64,000 bases of DNA, from contig JAVGWX010000005.1 of assembly GCA_036924085.1 (NCBI GenBank), positions 38,409,983 to 38,473,982 of the forward strand, read 5' to 3'. Source of the stretch: Ariolimax columbianus. Lineage: Eukaryota; Mollusca; Gastropoda; Stylommatophora; Arionidae. A program made the position numbers and the translations under genes. This document shows, in pieces, positions 20,401-31,745 of the stretch (positions are counted from its first letter, which is position 1; every line of letters begins with the position of its first letter). Under the pieces are notes generated by a model. The model saw only the letters and a list, made by a program, of their open reading frames with translations, searched no databases and had not been told where the DNA came from.

Positions 20401-20985
20401 CTTTGCCTGACATATTAAATTAAACGAAATGGTATTGACGGAAGTGGAAGAGAAAAGAAAGCCGCTCCAAAAGATACACAATACAACAAACAGCTTGTCT
20501 GCGCCACAACCTACGTCTTAAGAAGGACCGAAGGAAGAGACTAATTCAACTCAGAACACAACGACCGAGTAGAAGGGGCAAGGAAAGCCAGCTGATACGC
20601 TAGCAAACAGAGTCATGGCAAAAAGATACGATTAACCGAAACAGAAATATAGAATCACTTTCTTGAAAATCTGTCTAGTACTGAATGACTTAATGATGAA
20701 ACATAGATTGTGTTCTAAACGTATTCGATCATAATTCTTTCCACATAAACATAAAGCATGGGTGTTGTTCTTTAATTGCAGATAAATTGGACCGACATGC
20801 GCATGCGTGAATCTTTTCCCGCATTCATATTGCATAAGTCTCTGGCAGTCCGCCTTTGAGGGTTCAGTGTTTTGAGAAACAGTCAGGTTTTCATTCACCA
20901 CCAAACGACGATAAGAATTGTGCTGCGGTGTTGCAACAAAGTTAGATAAAAGCTAGGCAATAAACAATGTGGAAACTATTCGTAA
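20401..20985. other. Unassigned sequence
   Basis: No recognised gene or repeat. An open minus frame at 20632-20904 has CGKRFTHAHV and CGKNYDRIRL, faintly finger-like, but the spacing does not make a C2H2 finger. Confidence 0.35.
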
Positions 20986-20987
20986 GA

Positions 20988-21150
20988 TTTCTTCTTCTTC
21001 TTCTTTTTCGTTCGTTCTCAATCTCCCACTACCAAACCCTGAAAGGGCTTAAGTAGCAGAATGTAGTCCAGAGAACGGAATGCGTTGTGTCGTAGTTTTA
21101 CAGCTTGGCTGCGATATTTGCACCTTTCGGTCCAACACATCCGACTTCAG
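20988..21150 (-). mobile_element. GAA-tailed short dispersed repeat, copy 1
   Basis: On the minus strand it reads GCAGCCAAGCTGTAAAACTA, CGACACAACGCATTC, TCTGCTACTTAAGCC, GGTTTGGTAGTGGGAG and TTGAGAACGAACG, ending in a GAAGAAG tail. A matching plus-strand copy lies at 32295-32425. It carries no ORF. The tail is like that of the active LINE family, so it may use that machinery. Confidence 0.6.
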
Positions 21151-21359
21151 CAAGCATTTTTTGAGTACCGGGTTAGCATTCTCTCTTCGATCCCTTCTCC
21201 TTAGCCAGTCTGCCCTGCTGCAGCCTGTTATCCAGGATCACCACGTGGAGGTGTAGAAGGGTCTTGGCAGCTATGGTTCGCTGGCTCTGACGCTAGCAGT
21301 CAGCTATGGGTCGCTGACCACTGCAGCATCTTGATCACATTCGTAAGATTTAACAAGCG

Positions 21360-21876
21360 TTCGCTGACAATGCCATGAGCATCACAAGCATTTCAGCGTG
21401 GCATAATAGCTCCAAAGATGACTGCACATTGGTAGAGAGAGGATTACTTTAGCGTAGGCCGTCAAGACGCCGACATTACGAAGACATTAACCACGTACGG
21501 TCCTTGGTTTTATCGATCCGTCGTGTCACCATCCAAAAACTTACGAATGAGGTGGGGATAAACATTGGTTCGGTACATGCTTTTCTGAGCAAGGATTTGG
21601 CTATGCGGAGTGTCCGCGAAATTCGTGACAAAGCTGCTAACGATGAAGCGGAAGCAACTTCGTCTGGAAGAACATGCTGGACTGCCGAAGACGGCGACCT
21701 CAAATATATGAACACTGGAATCGCTGATAATGAGTCGTGGGCTTATGAGCACGACCCGGAAACCAAGCTGCAGCTGTTACAGAGGAGACGTTCATCATTC
21801 CGGTGGTAGAAAAAGCTAGGTAGGTGCGCAGCAATGATAACGTTATGTTGACATGTTTCGTTTACTCCCGTGGGAT
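21360..21876 (+). pseudogene. Mariner (SETMAR-like) transposase, 5' part, split by a LINE
   Basis: Translation gives GINIGSVHAFLSKDLAMRSV (helix-turn-helix end, like ISKGSVHTIL-KDLGMR-V), then DLKYMNTGIADNESWAYEHD and PETKLQ. These match the mariner block with the first catalytic Asp (ITGDESWVY-YDPETK), here ADNESW. Reading breaks at the 15-bp TSD (21877-21891) and resumes at 25578. The protein would be a DD34D cut-and-paste transposase. Frameshifts and changed residues make this copy dead. Confidence 0.82.
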
Positions 21877-21891
21877 TTGCATTACGAGTAC
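21877..21891. repeat. Target-site duplication, left copy (TTGCATTACGAGTAC)
   Basis: Exact 15-bp match to 25563-25577. It lies inside mariner transposase codons (HYEYE). Confidence 0.93.
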
Positions 21892-22168
21892 TTCTTCTTC
21901 TTCTTCTTCTTCGTACGCAGTCAGACAGTAACCATTATTTTTTCGAAAAAAGCGGCGGTCATCCTGAGGCTGTCGCCACTGCCATAGAGCTTGTCTTGCA
22001 GTTCCACTGGTGATGGCCACATCTGCTCTCTCTGATCCTCGTATGTTGGGCAGTTCTGCAGCAGATGTTCAGCGGTCATTTTACCAGTACCGCACGGGCA
22101 TTCGTCGGTACCACCTATCTTCAATTTGTTGAATAGGTGGTACCTCAGTCTATTGTGGCCAGTGCGAA
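21892..22168 (-). pseudogene. LINE 3'-end fragment (first template)
   Basis: Begins with the (GAA)n tail and covers the last ~85 codons: KIGGTDECPCGTGKMTAEHL, the QNCPTYEDQREQM motif and the ORF stop. It is truncated at the codons for RTGHN. It differs from the adjoining copy at several sites (for example TGATGGCCACATC against TAATGGCAACATC), so it came from a different source RNA. Confidence 0.9.
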
Positions 22169-25100
22169 GTCTTCTTCTTCTTCTGCGTACGCAGTCAGAC
22201 AGTAACCATTATTTTTTCGAAAAAAGCGGCGGTCATCCTGAGGCTGTCGCCACTGCCATAGAGCTTGTCTTGCAGTTCCACTGGTAATGGCAACATCTGC
22301 TCTCTCTGATCCTCGTATGTCGGGCAGTTCTGCAGCAGATGTTCAGCGGTCATTTTACCAGTACCGCACGAGCATTCGTCGGTACACCCTATCTTCAATT
22401 TGTTGAATAGGTGGTACCTCAGTCTGTTGTGGCCAGTGCGAAGTCTGAAGACAACGACCTGCTCTCTTCGGTTCAACTGGTAATAGGCATCGTTTTTGGT
22501 GTAACCAGTATGTTCGGTTTCCCATTTGGTCATGTATCTGGCTTTGATAAGCCGTTTTGACTCTTCGTACGTCATACTGGTATATGTTTGTGGTAGTCTT
22601 GCACCTTCTTTTGCCAGTCTGTCTGCCTCCTCGTTGCCTTGGATGTTGCAGTGAGATGGGACCCACTGTACCACTACCCTTTTTGGTGCGGACTGCTGGC
22701 ACAGTTTGCAGAGTGCTGCTCTTAAGTCACTAAGCTCAGTGTTTTTCTGGCTTTTTAGCGCTGTGATTACGGAGAGAGCATCTGTTAGCAGGACTATATG
22801 GCTTTCATTTTCATTGTGTCTCACCATTTCTTCCACTGTCGCCCTCAGTGCCTCTGCCTCCGCTCTGAAATTGCTTGTGTACTTACCAGTAGCGAATGAC
22901 AGTGTTATTTGTTTTCCATTTGGTAGGTTCAAGAATGCTCCTGCCCCTCCGTTCTGTGTAGTGTTTGTTACAGAACCGTCGGTGTATGCATGTGTCCAGT
23001 CCATGCTTGGGTAGCTTTTCGATATGAAGCTTAGGGTAGTATCTCTCCTTTCTTTTTCAGTCTGGCAGTTTTTGTTTGCAATACCTTGTATATTTTCTAC
23101 CACCTCTGGAAATATATCCTGCCTCCAGGTAGGTTTTCGTACAGTAGTGATGGGTTTTGGTGTTGTTAGTGCGTTTATGGGATCTTCGTGCATCTTTGCT
23201 TTTGCTATTTCTGCAAAGTTTCTCCGCTTTAGTTTCCCATTTCCCAAATTGTTTAGTCTCTGGTGCATTGGATGGTTAGTCAGTCTTCGGAGTTTCTCTG
23301 ACTGCAGCTGGGCTCTGCAGTCTCTTCTATCGGTCATGGGTTGCAGTTTTGTAAACTTTTCAAGTTCTACAATTGGCGTTGACTTCATGTCTCCTGTTAT
23401 AATTCTCATGTCTTGGTTGTGAAGTTTGCTAACTTAATCGAAGTTCGCCTTTGCTGCTGTTGTCCATGCCGCAATGCCATACTCGAGAACTGGTCTCACT
23501 CTTTCAGTGTACAGTTTCTTTAGTATGCCTTCGTCTGCTCCCCAGCTTGTGCCAGCAAGTTTCCTCATGATTGCCATTCTTTCTCTGGCTCTCATTCGGT
23601 TTCTCTCAATCTGACTTTTCCATGTCATGCGCCGATCAAATGTGACTCCCAGATAGGTTTGGTTGTCGTTTGGCTGCAGGAATTTACCATTTAGACTTAA
23701 TTTGGTATTTTTGGGTTTTAATGAAAGCGAGAATATTGTACATGTGGTTTTCTCCTCGTTTATTTTAACCAGCCATGAGTTCGCCCACTCTTACAGCGAT
23801 GTTAGGGCCGTCTGCATCCGATTTCTTGCTATGGTGAGATTCTTTTAAGAGGTCCACATAGCCAGATCGTCTGCAAACATTGAGCTATGGACTCTCCTTG
23901 GTATATTCTCTGTGATGTCGTTTATATATACCAGGAAAAGTGTGGGTGACAGTACTCCCCCTTGGGGTACTCCCTGCTCGAGTGTCACCTTTTTGCTCAT
24001 CTGCCCTTGTACTTGGACTCTGGCCGTTCTTTGTTTGAGGTAGTGGTTGATCCAATTGAACATTTTCCCACAAACATCACTTCTTCTTAGCTTGACTCTA
24101 AGTCCGTCTTTCCAGACTTTGTCAAATGCCTTTTCCAGATCCACCCAAACAGCTACTGTGTGTTTCTGTGCCTGGTAGGCATCTTCTATTTCCTGGGCTA
24201 TGAGGATGACCTGGTCCTCAGTGGATCTGTGCTGTCTAAAGCCGGCTTGCTGTGGAATTAGTATTCGTTTTTCTTTCAGATGCCACATCAGTCTGGTGTT
24301 TATCATACGTTCCATCAGCTTGCCGACACAGCTCAGTTTGCTGATGGGCCTGTATCCATTGGATCTGTTTTGTCCTTTCCTGTTTTTGTACTGGTACCAG
24401 TATTGCGTCTTTCCATGCCTGGGGTACAATTCCCCTTTTCCAGCTTTGGTTCAGGACCGACAGCAATTTCCTTATCGCTGTTTGGCCCAGCCCCATCAGC
24501 ATTTCGTTTGTTATCCCGTCTTTTCCGGGAGATTTCCTTTTCCTTAATGTTCTCATAGCCTCTTCCATTACGCGCATTGTTAATTTGGCCATCATGTGCT
24601 CTTCAGGTGCCGTATTCATGTTTTCGTGTCCCTTTAGCTCTTCGCTAATGTCTGTATGCTTATCTGCAGGGACCTCGATGTGGTTTGCTCTGGCATAGTG
24701 ATCGACAAAAGCGTTTGCGGCTTTCTTACCTGTGATCAAGTTCTCGCCCTGCTTGATGGTAATATGTTTGTTTGACGGGGTTTCGTCGTTAATGGCTCTG
24801 ACTAGCTTCCATAGCTTGTTCCCGTCTTTGTCGAGGTTTAGGCTTTCCGTTTTATTTTTCCAGCTTTCTCTTGCTGTTTGCTTGAGAGTGTGTTTGTTTT
24901 TCGCCGTGGCGGCTTTGAGGGCGATGTTTGCCTCCATGGATTGTTCTCGCTCTGCCATGTTCCTAGCATTTGTTACTGCATCTTCCGCTTTCTGCAACTC
25001 ATCATTCCAGTAGGGCTTATAGTTTTTCCTAGCTCCTCTTGGGATGGTTTCAGTGGCGGCTTGCATTATTGCCTTGCTTAGGCTTTCCACCATGGGCTTC

Positions 25101-25562
25101 ATTTTGTTGTTTCGTGTGTTGATGGTTTCACACAGCCCATCTGTCAGGATTACAAATCTGTCCCAGTCGGCTCGTTTGTAATTCCAACGTGGGAGCGGTT
25201 TTCTTTCCTGTGGGCCTACTTCCATGCCAATAATTAGCCTGATCGGCCTGTGGTCGCTACCTGCCAGTTGGTTTAGCACCTGGCGGTCTATTTTATGGTG
25301 TATGTCCTGTGTGGAGAAGGCCAAATCTGTAGTCGAGGTGGTATGCCATGTTCTTGAATAGAAGCTAGGGCTATCCTCCGGCCTATTGATTAGGGAGAGA
25401 TTTGCATCTATCTCCCAATCTTCCACTTCGTCACCTCTGCTGTCTGTGTCAGAGTATCCCCATCTCTCCGAGTGGCTGTTGAAATCTCCAACTACTATGC
25501 AGTTGGAGTCTCTTACCTCTATACTCGAGAGCGATAGGTCTCTATTTGGTGGTCCGTACAGA
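22169..25562 (-). pseudogene. 5'-truncated, mutated copy of the intact LINE
   Basis: Very similar to the 14329-18237 ORF over its last ~1120 codons. It lacks the endonuclease N-terminus but retains SDHRPI, RT blocks, FADDLA and the RNase H (YTDGS, NEEADRLAKEG). Disabling changes include single-base losses near 24385 and 24355 (frameshifts either side of the KTGKDK region), GAA-to-TAA at about 23847, CAA-to-TAA at about 23793 and AAA-to-TAA at about 23434. The longest surviving frame is 22195-23409, covering RNase H. High similarity suggests both copies are recent. Confidence 0.93.
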
Positions 25563-25577
25563 TTGCATTACGAGTAC
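25563..25577. repeat. Target-site duplication, right copy (TTGCATTACGAGTAC)
   Basis: Exact copy of 21877-21891 at the 5' end of the composite LINE. Confidence 0.93.
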
Positions 25578-26030
25578 GAACCACAAGGTCAAAACATTAC
25601 CAAATAATACTACCTGGAGGTCATCCGTCGCCTTTGTGTTGTTGTTGCAAGCAAACGACTAGACCGGTGAATAATAAGAACTTGACAACTCCTTCATGAC
25701 CCACCCCGTTCTTCGCATCTGATTAAGACTATCTTAGCTAAACACAACATTTTTCTGGTTCGTCTGGCTCCCTGTTCTCTCGACATGGTTCAAGGCGATT
25801 TTCGGTTTTTCTCTTAAGTTGAAAAAACCGCTAAAAGGGACCCGATTTGAGACACGAGAGTATAGTATGCTGAATGACTGGACACAGTTGTACTCCAGTC
25901 CCAAAGTGGCCTTCTGAAATGCTTTAATCAATGGCGGGACTAATGGGAAAGTTTGTGGAGTCCCTATGTGAGTAATTTGTTGGGGATTAGGGTTTGAAAC
26001 CTCCAGGGGATGGATTGTATTTTTCCGGAT
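25578..26030 (+). pseudogene. Mariner transposase, 3' part
   Basis: Resumes the frame of 21360-21876 with EPQGQNITK, then YLEVIRRLC, a decayed LLHDPPRSSHLI (HDNAPAH block, second Asp kept), KHNIFLVRLAPCSLDMVQGDF (YSPDMAPCDF block, third Asp kept) and FNQWRD near the C-terminus. It ends shortly before 26040, where a mariner terminus would be expected. Stops are present. Confidence 0.82.
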
Positions 26031-26169
26031 CATTATGACCGGTCATTCCGCTCTCCTTGCGAACTGTCGCCATCGCTTTGTGTGGGTTTAAAATTAGCTA
26101 CACTTTTGCACTGCCGGTTGGCAAGACCAAGTCGCAATGACCCCGTGTCGAGTTAGTACATTCGGTAAA

Positions 26170-26370
26170 TCTCAAATTTATATCTTACTTGAAATAACAC
26201 GTGCAGGCAGATCAGTGTTTCGATATCTGCGTAGCCATCTTGTCCATCGGAAACTTAACGAAGGTCGACCACACACAAGGTGGATAATACAAATAACAGA
26301 AGCAAAGAAGCTGCCAATATACGAACCACATAACAGGACCAGGTTTAGAAATGTCTTCATAATCTGAAGC
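26170..26370 (+). pseudogene. Possible LINE C-terminal remnant
   Basis: Translation EGRPHTRWIIQIT and PIYEPHNRTRFRNVFI resembles the GRP-TRW-DDI...AQNRT-WR end of LINE ORF2. It is short, and the match is loose. Confidence 0.4.
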
Positions 26371-26409
26371 TGATAGGCATACGCAGGACGAACAACAAAA
26401 AGAGAGCAT

Positions 26410-26410
26410 A

Positions 26411-26474
<64 letters not shown>

Positions 26475-26490
26475 TTATATATATATATCA
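26410..26490. repeat. (TA)n microsatellite
   Basis: About 75 bases of TA dinucleotides with rare interruptions. Confidence 0.95.
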
Positions 26491-26729
26491 ACAGGTATGC
26501 TCAGGTTTCTATAAATCTAACGATAGGGTCAAGCAAACAACACATGATAAATACACAGTTGAAAATACATCAAGGTAACCTGATTTTCAGTGATATTGCT
26601 TCATAAGGTGGCACATCATATCAGCCAAATGCATCACAACAACATGTATATCTTAAGCAATCGTTAAAAATACACATTACACAACTACACATGAAATAAA
26701 CAGTTAACTGAATCCACACACAATTTTTT

Positions 26730-27400
26730 GCTTTGAATATCATTCGTCACTTGGAAAACCATACTTTGGGAGGCTGTACAACAGCGTTTGTAATCAGAGG
26801 GGTTTCAGTCTTGATACTAAACTCAAAGCATACCTGCCCCACTCTTCTGTACAATAGTGAAACGTGGACTGTGTACAGTAGGCATGCTAGGAAAATAAAT
26901 CACTTACATTCAAACTGCCTACGTAGAATGTCCTCATGAAGGCAAATATGTCGAGCATTCACACACTGCTGCTGAAAACCCATAATTGGTAGGTCGGCCA
27001 CGACGTGCGCATGACAGACAATCGCATCCCTAAACAATTGATGTATGGTGCCCTGAAAGATGGCCTGCGTCTGGTCGGTGCCCAAAGGAAGCGTTTCAAA
27101 TACTCCGTCAAAATATTTCTGACACGCTACAATATCGATGCAAACTCATTGGAATGCTTGGCAAAGGACCGCCAAGCATGTCGGAGAACCATCAAAAGAG
27201 GCTCCTAGATTGATGAAAAACGTCAGGCCTCCGAGGGGCAGAGAAAATGTACTTTTCGAAAAGGCACAAAAACTGAAACGCACATGTCCAATTCTGATCT
27301 TAAATACTACAAATGTGGAAGGGGTTTCCGTCCCAGAATTGAACTATACAGCCACCTCCGGACTTACCTGTGAAGTGCAACACATCATATCTGATTGCTG
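26730..27400 (+). pseudogene. CFDP2-like LINE C-terminal remnant
   Basis: Translation shows [20 protein letters not shown] (LLYGSETWT motif after the RT thumb), [59 protein letters not shown], and last a degenerate finger (CPNSDL-like, RPRIELYSHLRTY). Order and spacing match the C-terminal third of this LINE group. Stops at several points. Confidence 0.78.
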
Positions 27401-28040
27401 TTGTCATCATCCCGTTCGTATGACGGTTATTAACCATACGTTGACACCTAATTTTTTATTACTGCCCTTTCTTTAATTTGAGGAATGCGTTTTATGAAAA
27501 ATTAAAATAAATTACAGTATTCACAATGTCATGGGTTACAATAATAACGAACGAAACGAAATAACCTGAAAACACATTGAACGAAATGCGCACAGTAAAC
27601 AAAAGCATATAAAGAAAAGTAAAAGGCATGGGATGACATCAGAGAGAAGATTATACAGGCAGATGGAAGGACAGTGCTCGCTTTTATCATATACTGTGCA
27701 AAAGGACCAGAGACAGCGCTTAGTGGCCAAAAGCATGGAAGAGATCAATCTATATTTATCCCCAAAAAGAAAGACAATAATGTTGTGCACAAAGTACGGA
27801 AATATTTCGCTTAATGAGCCACCGAAGCGGGATCCTCTTGCGGATTTTATTCAAGAAAATTTGAAGGAGAAATCCGTGAGGTGCAAGCAAAATTCAGAAA
27901 AAGGCAGAGGTACGAGAGATCACTTTTTAAATGTGTGACATCTAAGAAAAATGTAGAGAGTATAACGTAGATATGAACACATTCTTTATCAATTACACCG
28001 TCACCTTCGATTGCACAAATCATCTTAAATTGAGAAAATC
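27401..28040. other. Unassigned sequence
   Basis: AT-rich. A 101-codon plus-strand open frame (27633-27938) has mixed composition and no motif I recognise. It could be chance or a decayed gene. Confidence 0.35.
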
Positions 28041-28044
28041 ATGA

Positions 28045-28052
28045 CATATATA

Positions 28053-28126
<74 letters not shown>
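28045..28126. repeat. (TA)n microsatellite
   Basis: TA tract that directly abuts the left end of the mariner fold-back. Another TA tract lies at its right end. Confidence 0.95.
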
Positions 28127-28128
<2 letters not shown>

Positions 28129-28861
28129 AGGCGTGTTAAAATGAAACTGAACCAAACTGCACCAAGTGAACATACGTACGATGCTCATGATGACGTTACT
28201 TCTCATTTAAAGAGCACCTACCATCAGTGAACTTTGCAAAATTTCATTATCTTCCGACTCATATTTGTCTCAGCAAAACGTTGAAAACTTAGCGTGTGTG
28301 ATACAGAATCTGTCCAGAGTTAATGAACGAGCGGTGATTCGGTGTTTCTAACAGGTGAAAGTTGTCGACCAGCTAACATTCATCGAAGAATGCAAGCAGT
28401 GTATGATCACACCATTGTGGCTCTGACGACAATCCGCAATTGATGCATTAATTTTGGCGATGGCACCTTCTGACGCAACAATATGCGTCTGCCCTGGTCT
28501 CAGTAGATATTTCCTTAACTTGTGCCCTTATTTAAACATCGTTGTCCATTTCTTCACTGTTGTCTGCGACACACGTTTGCCACCATACATTGCCTGCATT
28601 GTGCGATGAAAGTCAACGGATCGGCATCTTTCAGCTGTTAAAAACTAAATCACCGCTCGCTGATTAACTCTGGACGGATTCTGTATCACACCCGCCATGT
28701 TTTCAAAGCTCTGCTAAGGAACCTATGAGTCGGCGGATAATGACATTTTGTAAATTTGACGGTTGGTATGTGCTGTTTAGATTAGAAGTGACGTCATCAT
28801 GCGCATCGTACATATGTTTATTTGGTGCAGTTATGTCCGGTCCCACTCGAATACGCCTCGT
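28127..28861. mobile_element. Mariner fold-back: two 5' ends head-to-head
   Basis: The left arm (from CAAGGCGTGTTAAAATGAAA) and the reverse complement of the right arm (from CGAGGCGTATTCGAG) align for more than 200 bp, including GATACAGAATC.GTCCAGAGTT and GCGAGCGGTGATT. Both arms continue into transposase N-terminal codons: right arm MAGVIQNPSRVNQRAVI then MQAMYGGKRVSQTTVKKW; left arm RVNERAVIRCF and RRMQAVYD. The start codon and HTH of a mariner transposase therefore occur twice, facing inward. It sits between TA tracts. Neither arm encodes a full protein. Confidence 0.75.
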
Positions 28862-28863
28862 GT

Positions 28864-28867
<4 letters not shown>

Positions 28868-28912
<45 letters not shown>
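28868..28912. repeat. (TA)n microsatellite
   Basis: TA tract on the right flank of the mariner fold-back. Confidence 0.93.
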
Positions 28913-28916
<4 letters not shown>

Positions 28917-28949
28917 AAATCCATCCAATTGAATGAATATTACAGGAAC

Positions 28950-29650
28950 AAAATGCTGAGGCCAGAGTATCTGTTGAAACATCAGATTGGGTTGAAGTAC
29001 AAATGGGAGTAACGCATGGATGTATCCTCTCCTTACACCTATTTAACATTTATGTAGAGTGCATTTTGAGGAACGTTAAAGAGGATGGTAATAACGAGAG
29101 TTACGCCGCCATTTACAATCGGCGGACGGAAGATCCCAGAGCTTCGAGTATGTGGTCTCCGAAATTGAGAGCTATCACGACTATTCAAAGGAAATCAGAA
29201 GGAGGTTATACAACCTGAGAAAGTTATGACAGAATACCCTAAATCCAAGAAAATTAAAATATTTAGAACCTGTGTTTTTCGTTGTTTCAGTATACGGATG
29301 CAAAACATGGACTGTTTCCCAAACATCGAAAACAAGAAGAATGCAGACATTTTACAAGAGTTGAGCAAACATCAGAACATCTTCATATATGTTATCATCA
29401 AGAGAAAATGAAAATACTTTGGCCACATCAAAAGACACAATGGTCTTTAAAAAACGATATTGGAAGTTAATGTGCCGTGTGCAAACGAAGCAGATGCAGA
29501 CCAAGAAGGCAATGGCAGCAAGACGGCGATGCAAACTTTGGAGAACGCAGGAGATTGGAAAGAGATTTAGTTTCCTTGAGGCTGGATATGCACAGAGCGA
29601 CGTTCAGCAAACGGACATGCTGCATGATAATGATGTTCGATCTGTGTATC
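28950..29650 (+). pseudogene. LINE RT C-terminal half remnant
   Basis: Translation includes VQMGVTHGCILSLHLFNIYV (RT block GVRQGCILSPHLFNLYVE), then in shifting frames KIFRTCVFRCFS and MKILWPHQKTQWSL (KLKYFGHIKRHNG..), and QDGDANFGERRRLERDLV. It ends near TGATAATGATG, a typical tail for this group. Frameshifted throughout. Confidence 0.65.
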
Positions 29651-29764
29651 GTTAACCATTTCTTGGATCACATCGATCCCTCAGACCGTTATCCAGGCTT
29701 GCATTAAGATATTCCGTTTTCAAAGTGAACTAGGAGGAGGTCGAGGTGGGGGTCTTGGTCAGTT

Positions 29765-30375
29765 TATTTTGTCTAATCCTGACTAACATGCCTGGTCAGT
29801 ATATTTTGTCTGTACCTGATTAACATGTCTGGTCAGTATATTTTGTCTGACCCTGACTAACATGCCTGGTCAGTATATTTTGTCTGACCCTGAATAACAT
29901 GCCTGGTCAGTATGTTCTGTTTGTCCCTGACTAACATGTCTGGTCAATATGTTTTGTCTGTCCCTGATTAACATGCCTGGTCAGTATATTGTATCTGTCC
30001 CTGATTAACATGCCTGGTCAGTACGTTTTGTCTGTCCCTGATTAACATGCCTGGTCAGTATATTGTATATGTCACTGATTAACATGCCTGGTCAGTATGT
30101 TTTGTCTGTCCCTGATTAACATGCCTGGTCAGTATATTTTATCTGTCCCTGATTAACATGCCTGGACAGTTTATTTTGTCTGTCACTGATTGACATGACT
30201 GGTCAGTATGTTTTGTCTAATACTGACTAGCATGTCTGGTCAGAAAGTTTTGCGTGACCCTGGCTAAAATGCCTGGTCAGTATGTTTTGTCTAACCCTGA
30301 CTAACATGTCTGGCTAGAAAGTTTTGCTTGACCCTGACTAACATGTCTGGTCAGTATGCTCTGCCTGGCCAATTG
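29765..30375 (+). repeat. 37-bp minisatellite, array 1 (about 16 units)
   Basis: The unit is TGCCTGGTCAGTATATTTTG followed by TCTGTCCCTGATTAACA. It is the reverse complement of the array at 44255-44690 and of the fragment at 55925-55990. The left edge is GGGTCTTGGTCAG, the same junction seen at those sites. Confidence 0.9.
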
Positions 30376-30409
30376 TTTGCTTCGTCTCCCGACATAATCT
30401 CACCATAGT

Positions 30410-31745
30410 TAGGTTTTTAGAGAGCCAGTGTGGTTTTCGCATTAGTTGTGTGACGGTTGACAAAATATATATTTTACGTAAGCACCAGGAGAAATGTCAA
30501 GAATATCATTGTGACCTAGAAACAGTTTGTGTCGACCTGACCAATGCATTTGTCATATGGAAGGACTGTGGAAAGTCATTAGGAAGTTTGGTTATCCTGG
30601 TAGATTCGTAGCAATTATCTGCTTGATTTATGATGGCTATATGACTCGAGTAACGCGCAGAATATAATTGTCCTGTATCATCTCCAGTCACTAATGGTGT
30701 CAACAAGGATTGTGTGCTAGCACCGAGAGTCTTTAGCATTGCCTATCCAGCAATCCCCTCTGATGCTGTACAAAAAGCTGCTACTTACCTAAATATCAAA
30801 TATAGGAAGCAAAGGTCGGTGTTTTAGTCCCAGACACCTGAAGTCTTACACCAGTAAGACCACGATCTGGAATCACATGTTCTCTGACGACAGTATTCTT
30901 AACATCTTCTTAGAACAAGATAAGGATTCAGCCATGACCGAATTATCGACAGCGTGAAGTAACATTTATCTCTCGATCAATACCAGAACGATTTATGTAT
31001 TTTTCCAGCCTGTATCTTGGAAGACGTGCATCGAACCAAACATTGCTTGACAGAACCAACGTCCACGTGTAGTCGACAGTTTAACCTACATAGGCAGTAC
31101 CTTCACTTGAGTGACGAATATGAGCTTTAAAGTTAATAGCAAGACTGCAAACATCAAGGACTGAAATGACATCATTGTCGACACCAAGAATACAATGTAT
31201 CTTGCTTTATTGTCAACCACTCTGATACAAGCCTGGGCAGTATATTGCAAACACGCCATAAATATGAAGTGTTCATATGAACAGTCGGCACTAGAACGGA
31301 TATATCATCAAAACCCCTGGCTGAAACTCGTATTAAGACTTATCGGAGCATTCACACGCATCTGCAAAAAGCCCAGACGAGATAAACGGGATATGTTGGA
31401 TGAGCCCATTCCAATGCAGCGGTTGTATCGTAAGCACAAAACAAGCAGCCGCTCATAAGCGGAAAGGTAGAAACGGTGCAGATACTATTAGAAAATGTCT
31501 CTGAAATGCTTCAACATTGATTACAGCTCCTAGGAGTTGTCTGCACAGGACAGATCCGCCAGGCGGGATGGCATAGTCAAAGTTGCTCAGATCGTAGAGC
31601 GAAACTTTATTTTCGCCAGAAACAGCAAAGCGCATGACTGCACAGGCGACTCCTCACACGAATACCATGGGTACGTCAAAGTCGGCTGCGCCATGATTGG
31701 GCTCTATACCCAAAATGGAAAATATCTCACATCAAAAGTCTGAAA
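30410..31745 (+). pseudogene. CFDP2-like LINE RT-to-C-terminus remnant
   Basis: RT motifs ESQCGFRISCVTVDKIYIL, HCDLETVCVDLTNAF, VTNGVNKDCVLAPRVF and MFSDDSILN (the FADD block, altered) can be followed across frames. Then comes a V-STVYIGSTFT-like stretch, the C-terminal RQAGWHSQSCSDRRA/RRDGIVKVAQIVERNF piece and a finger-like HDCTGDSSHEYHG end. About 1.3 kb of the element is represented, with many stops. Confidence 0.72.

Larger units (their letters stand above)
21892..25562 (-). mobile_element. Composite LINE insertion (two copies of the intact family) in a mariner
   Basis: The whole block lies between the two TTGCATTACGAGTAC copies. It consists of a 3'-end fragment (21892-22168) joined to the (GAA)n tail of a longer copy (22169-25562). 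Both are on the minus strand. The longer copy is 5' truncated at a point equal to about position 14866 of the intact element, with TTG microhomology at the junction. No duplicate target sequence lies between the two parts. Confidence 0.88.
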
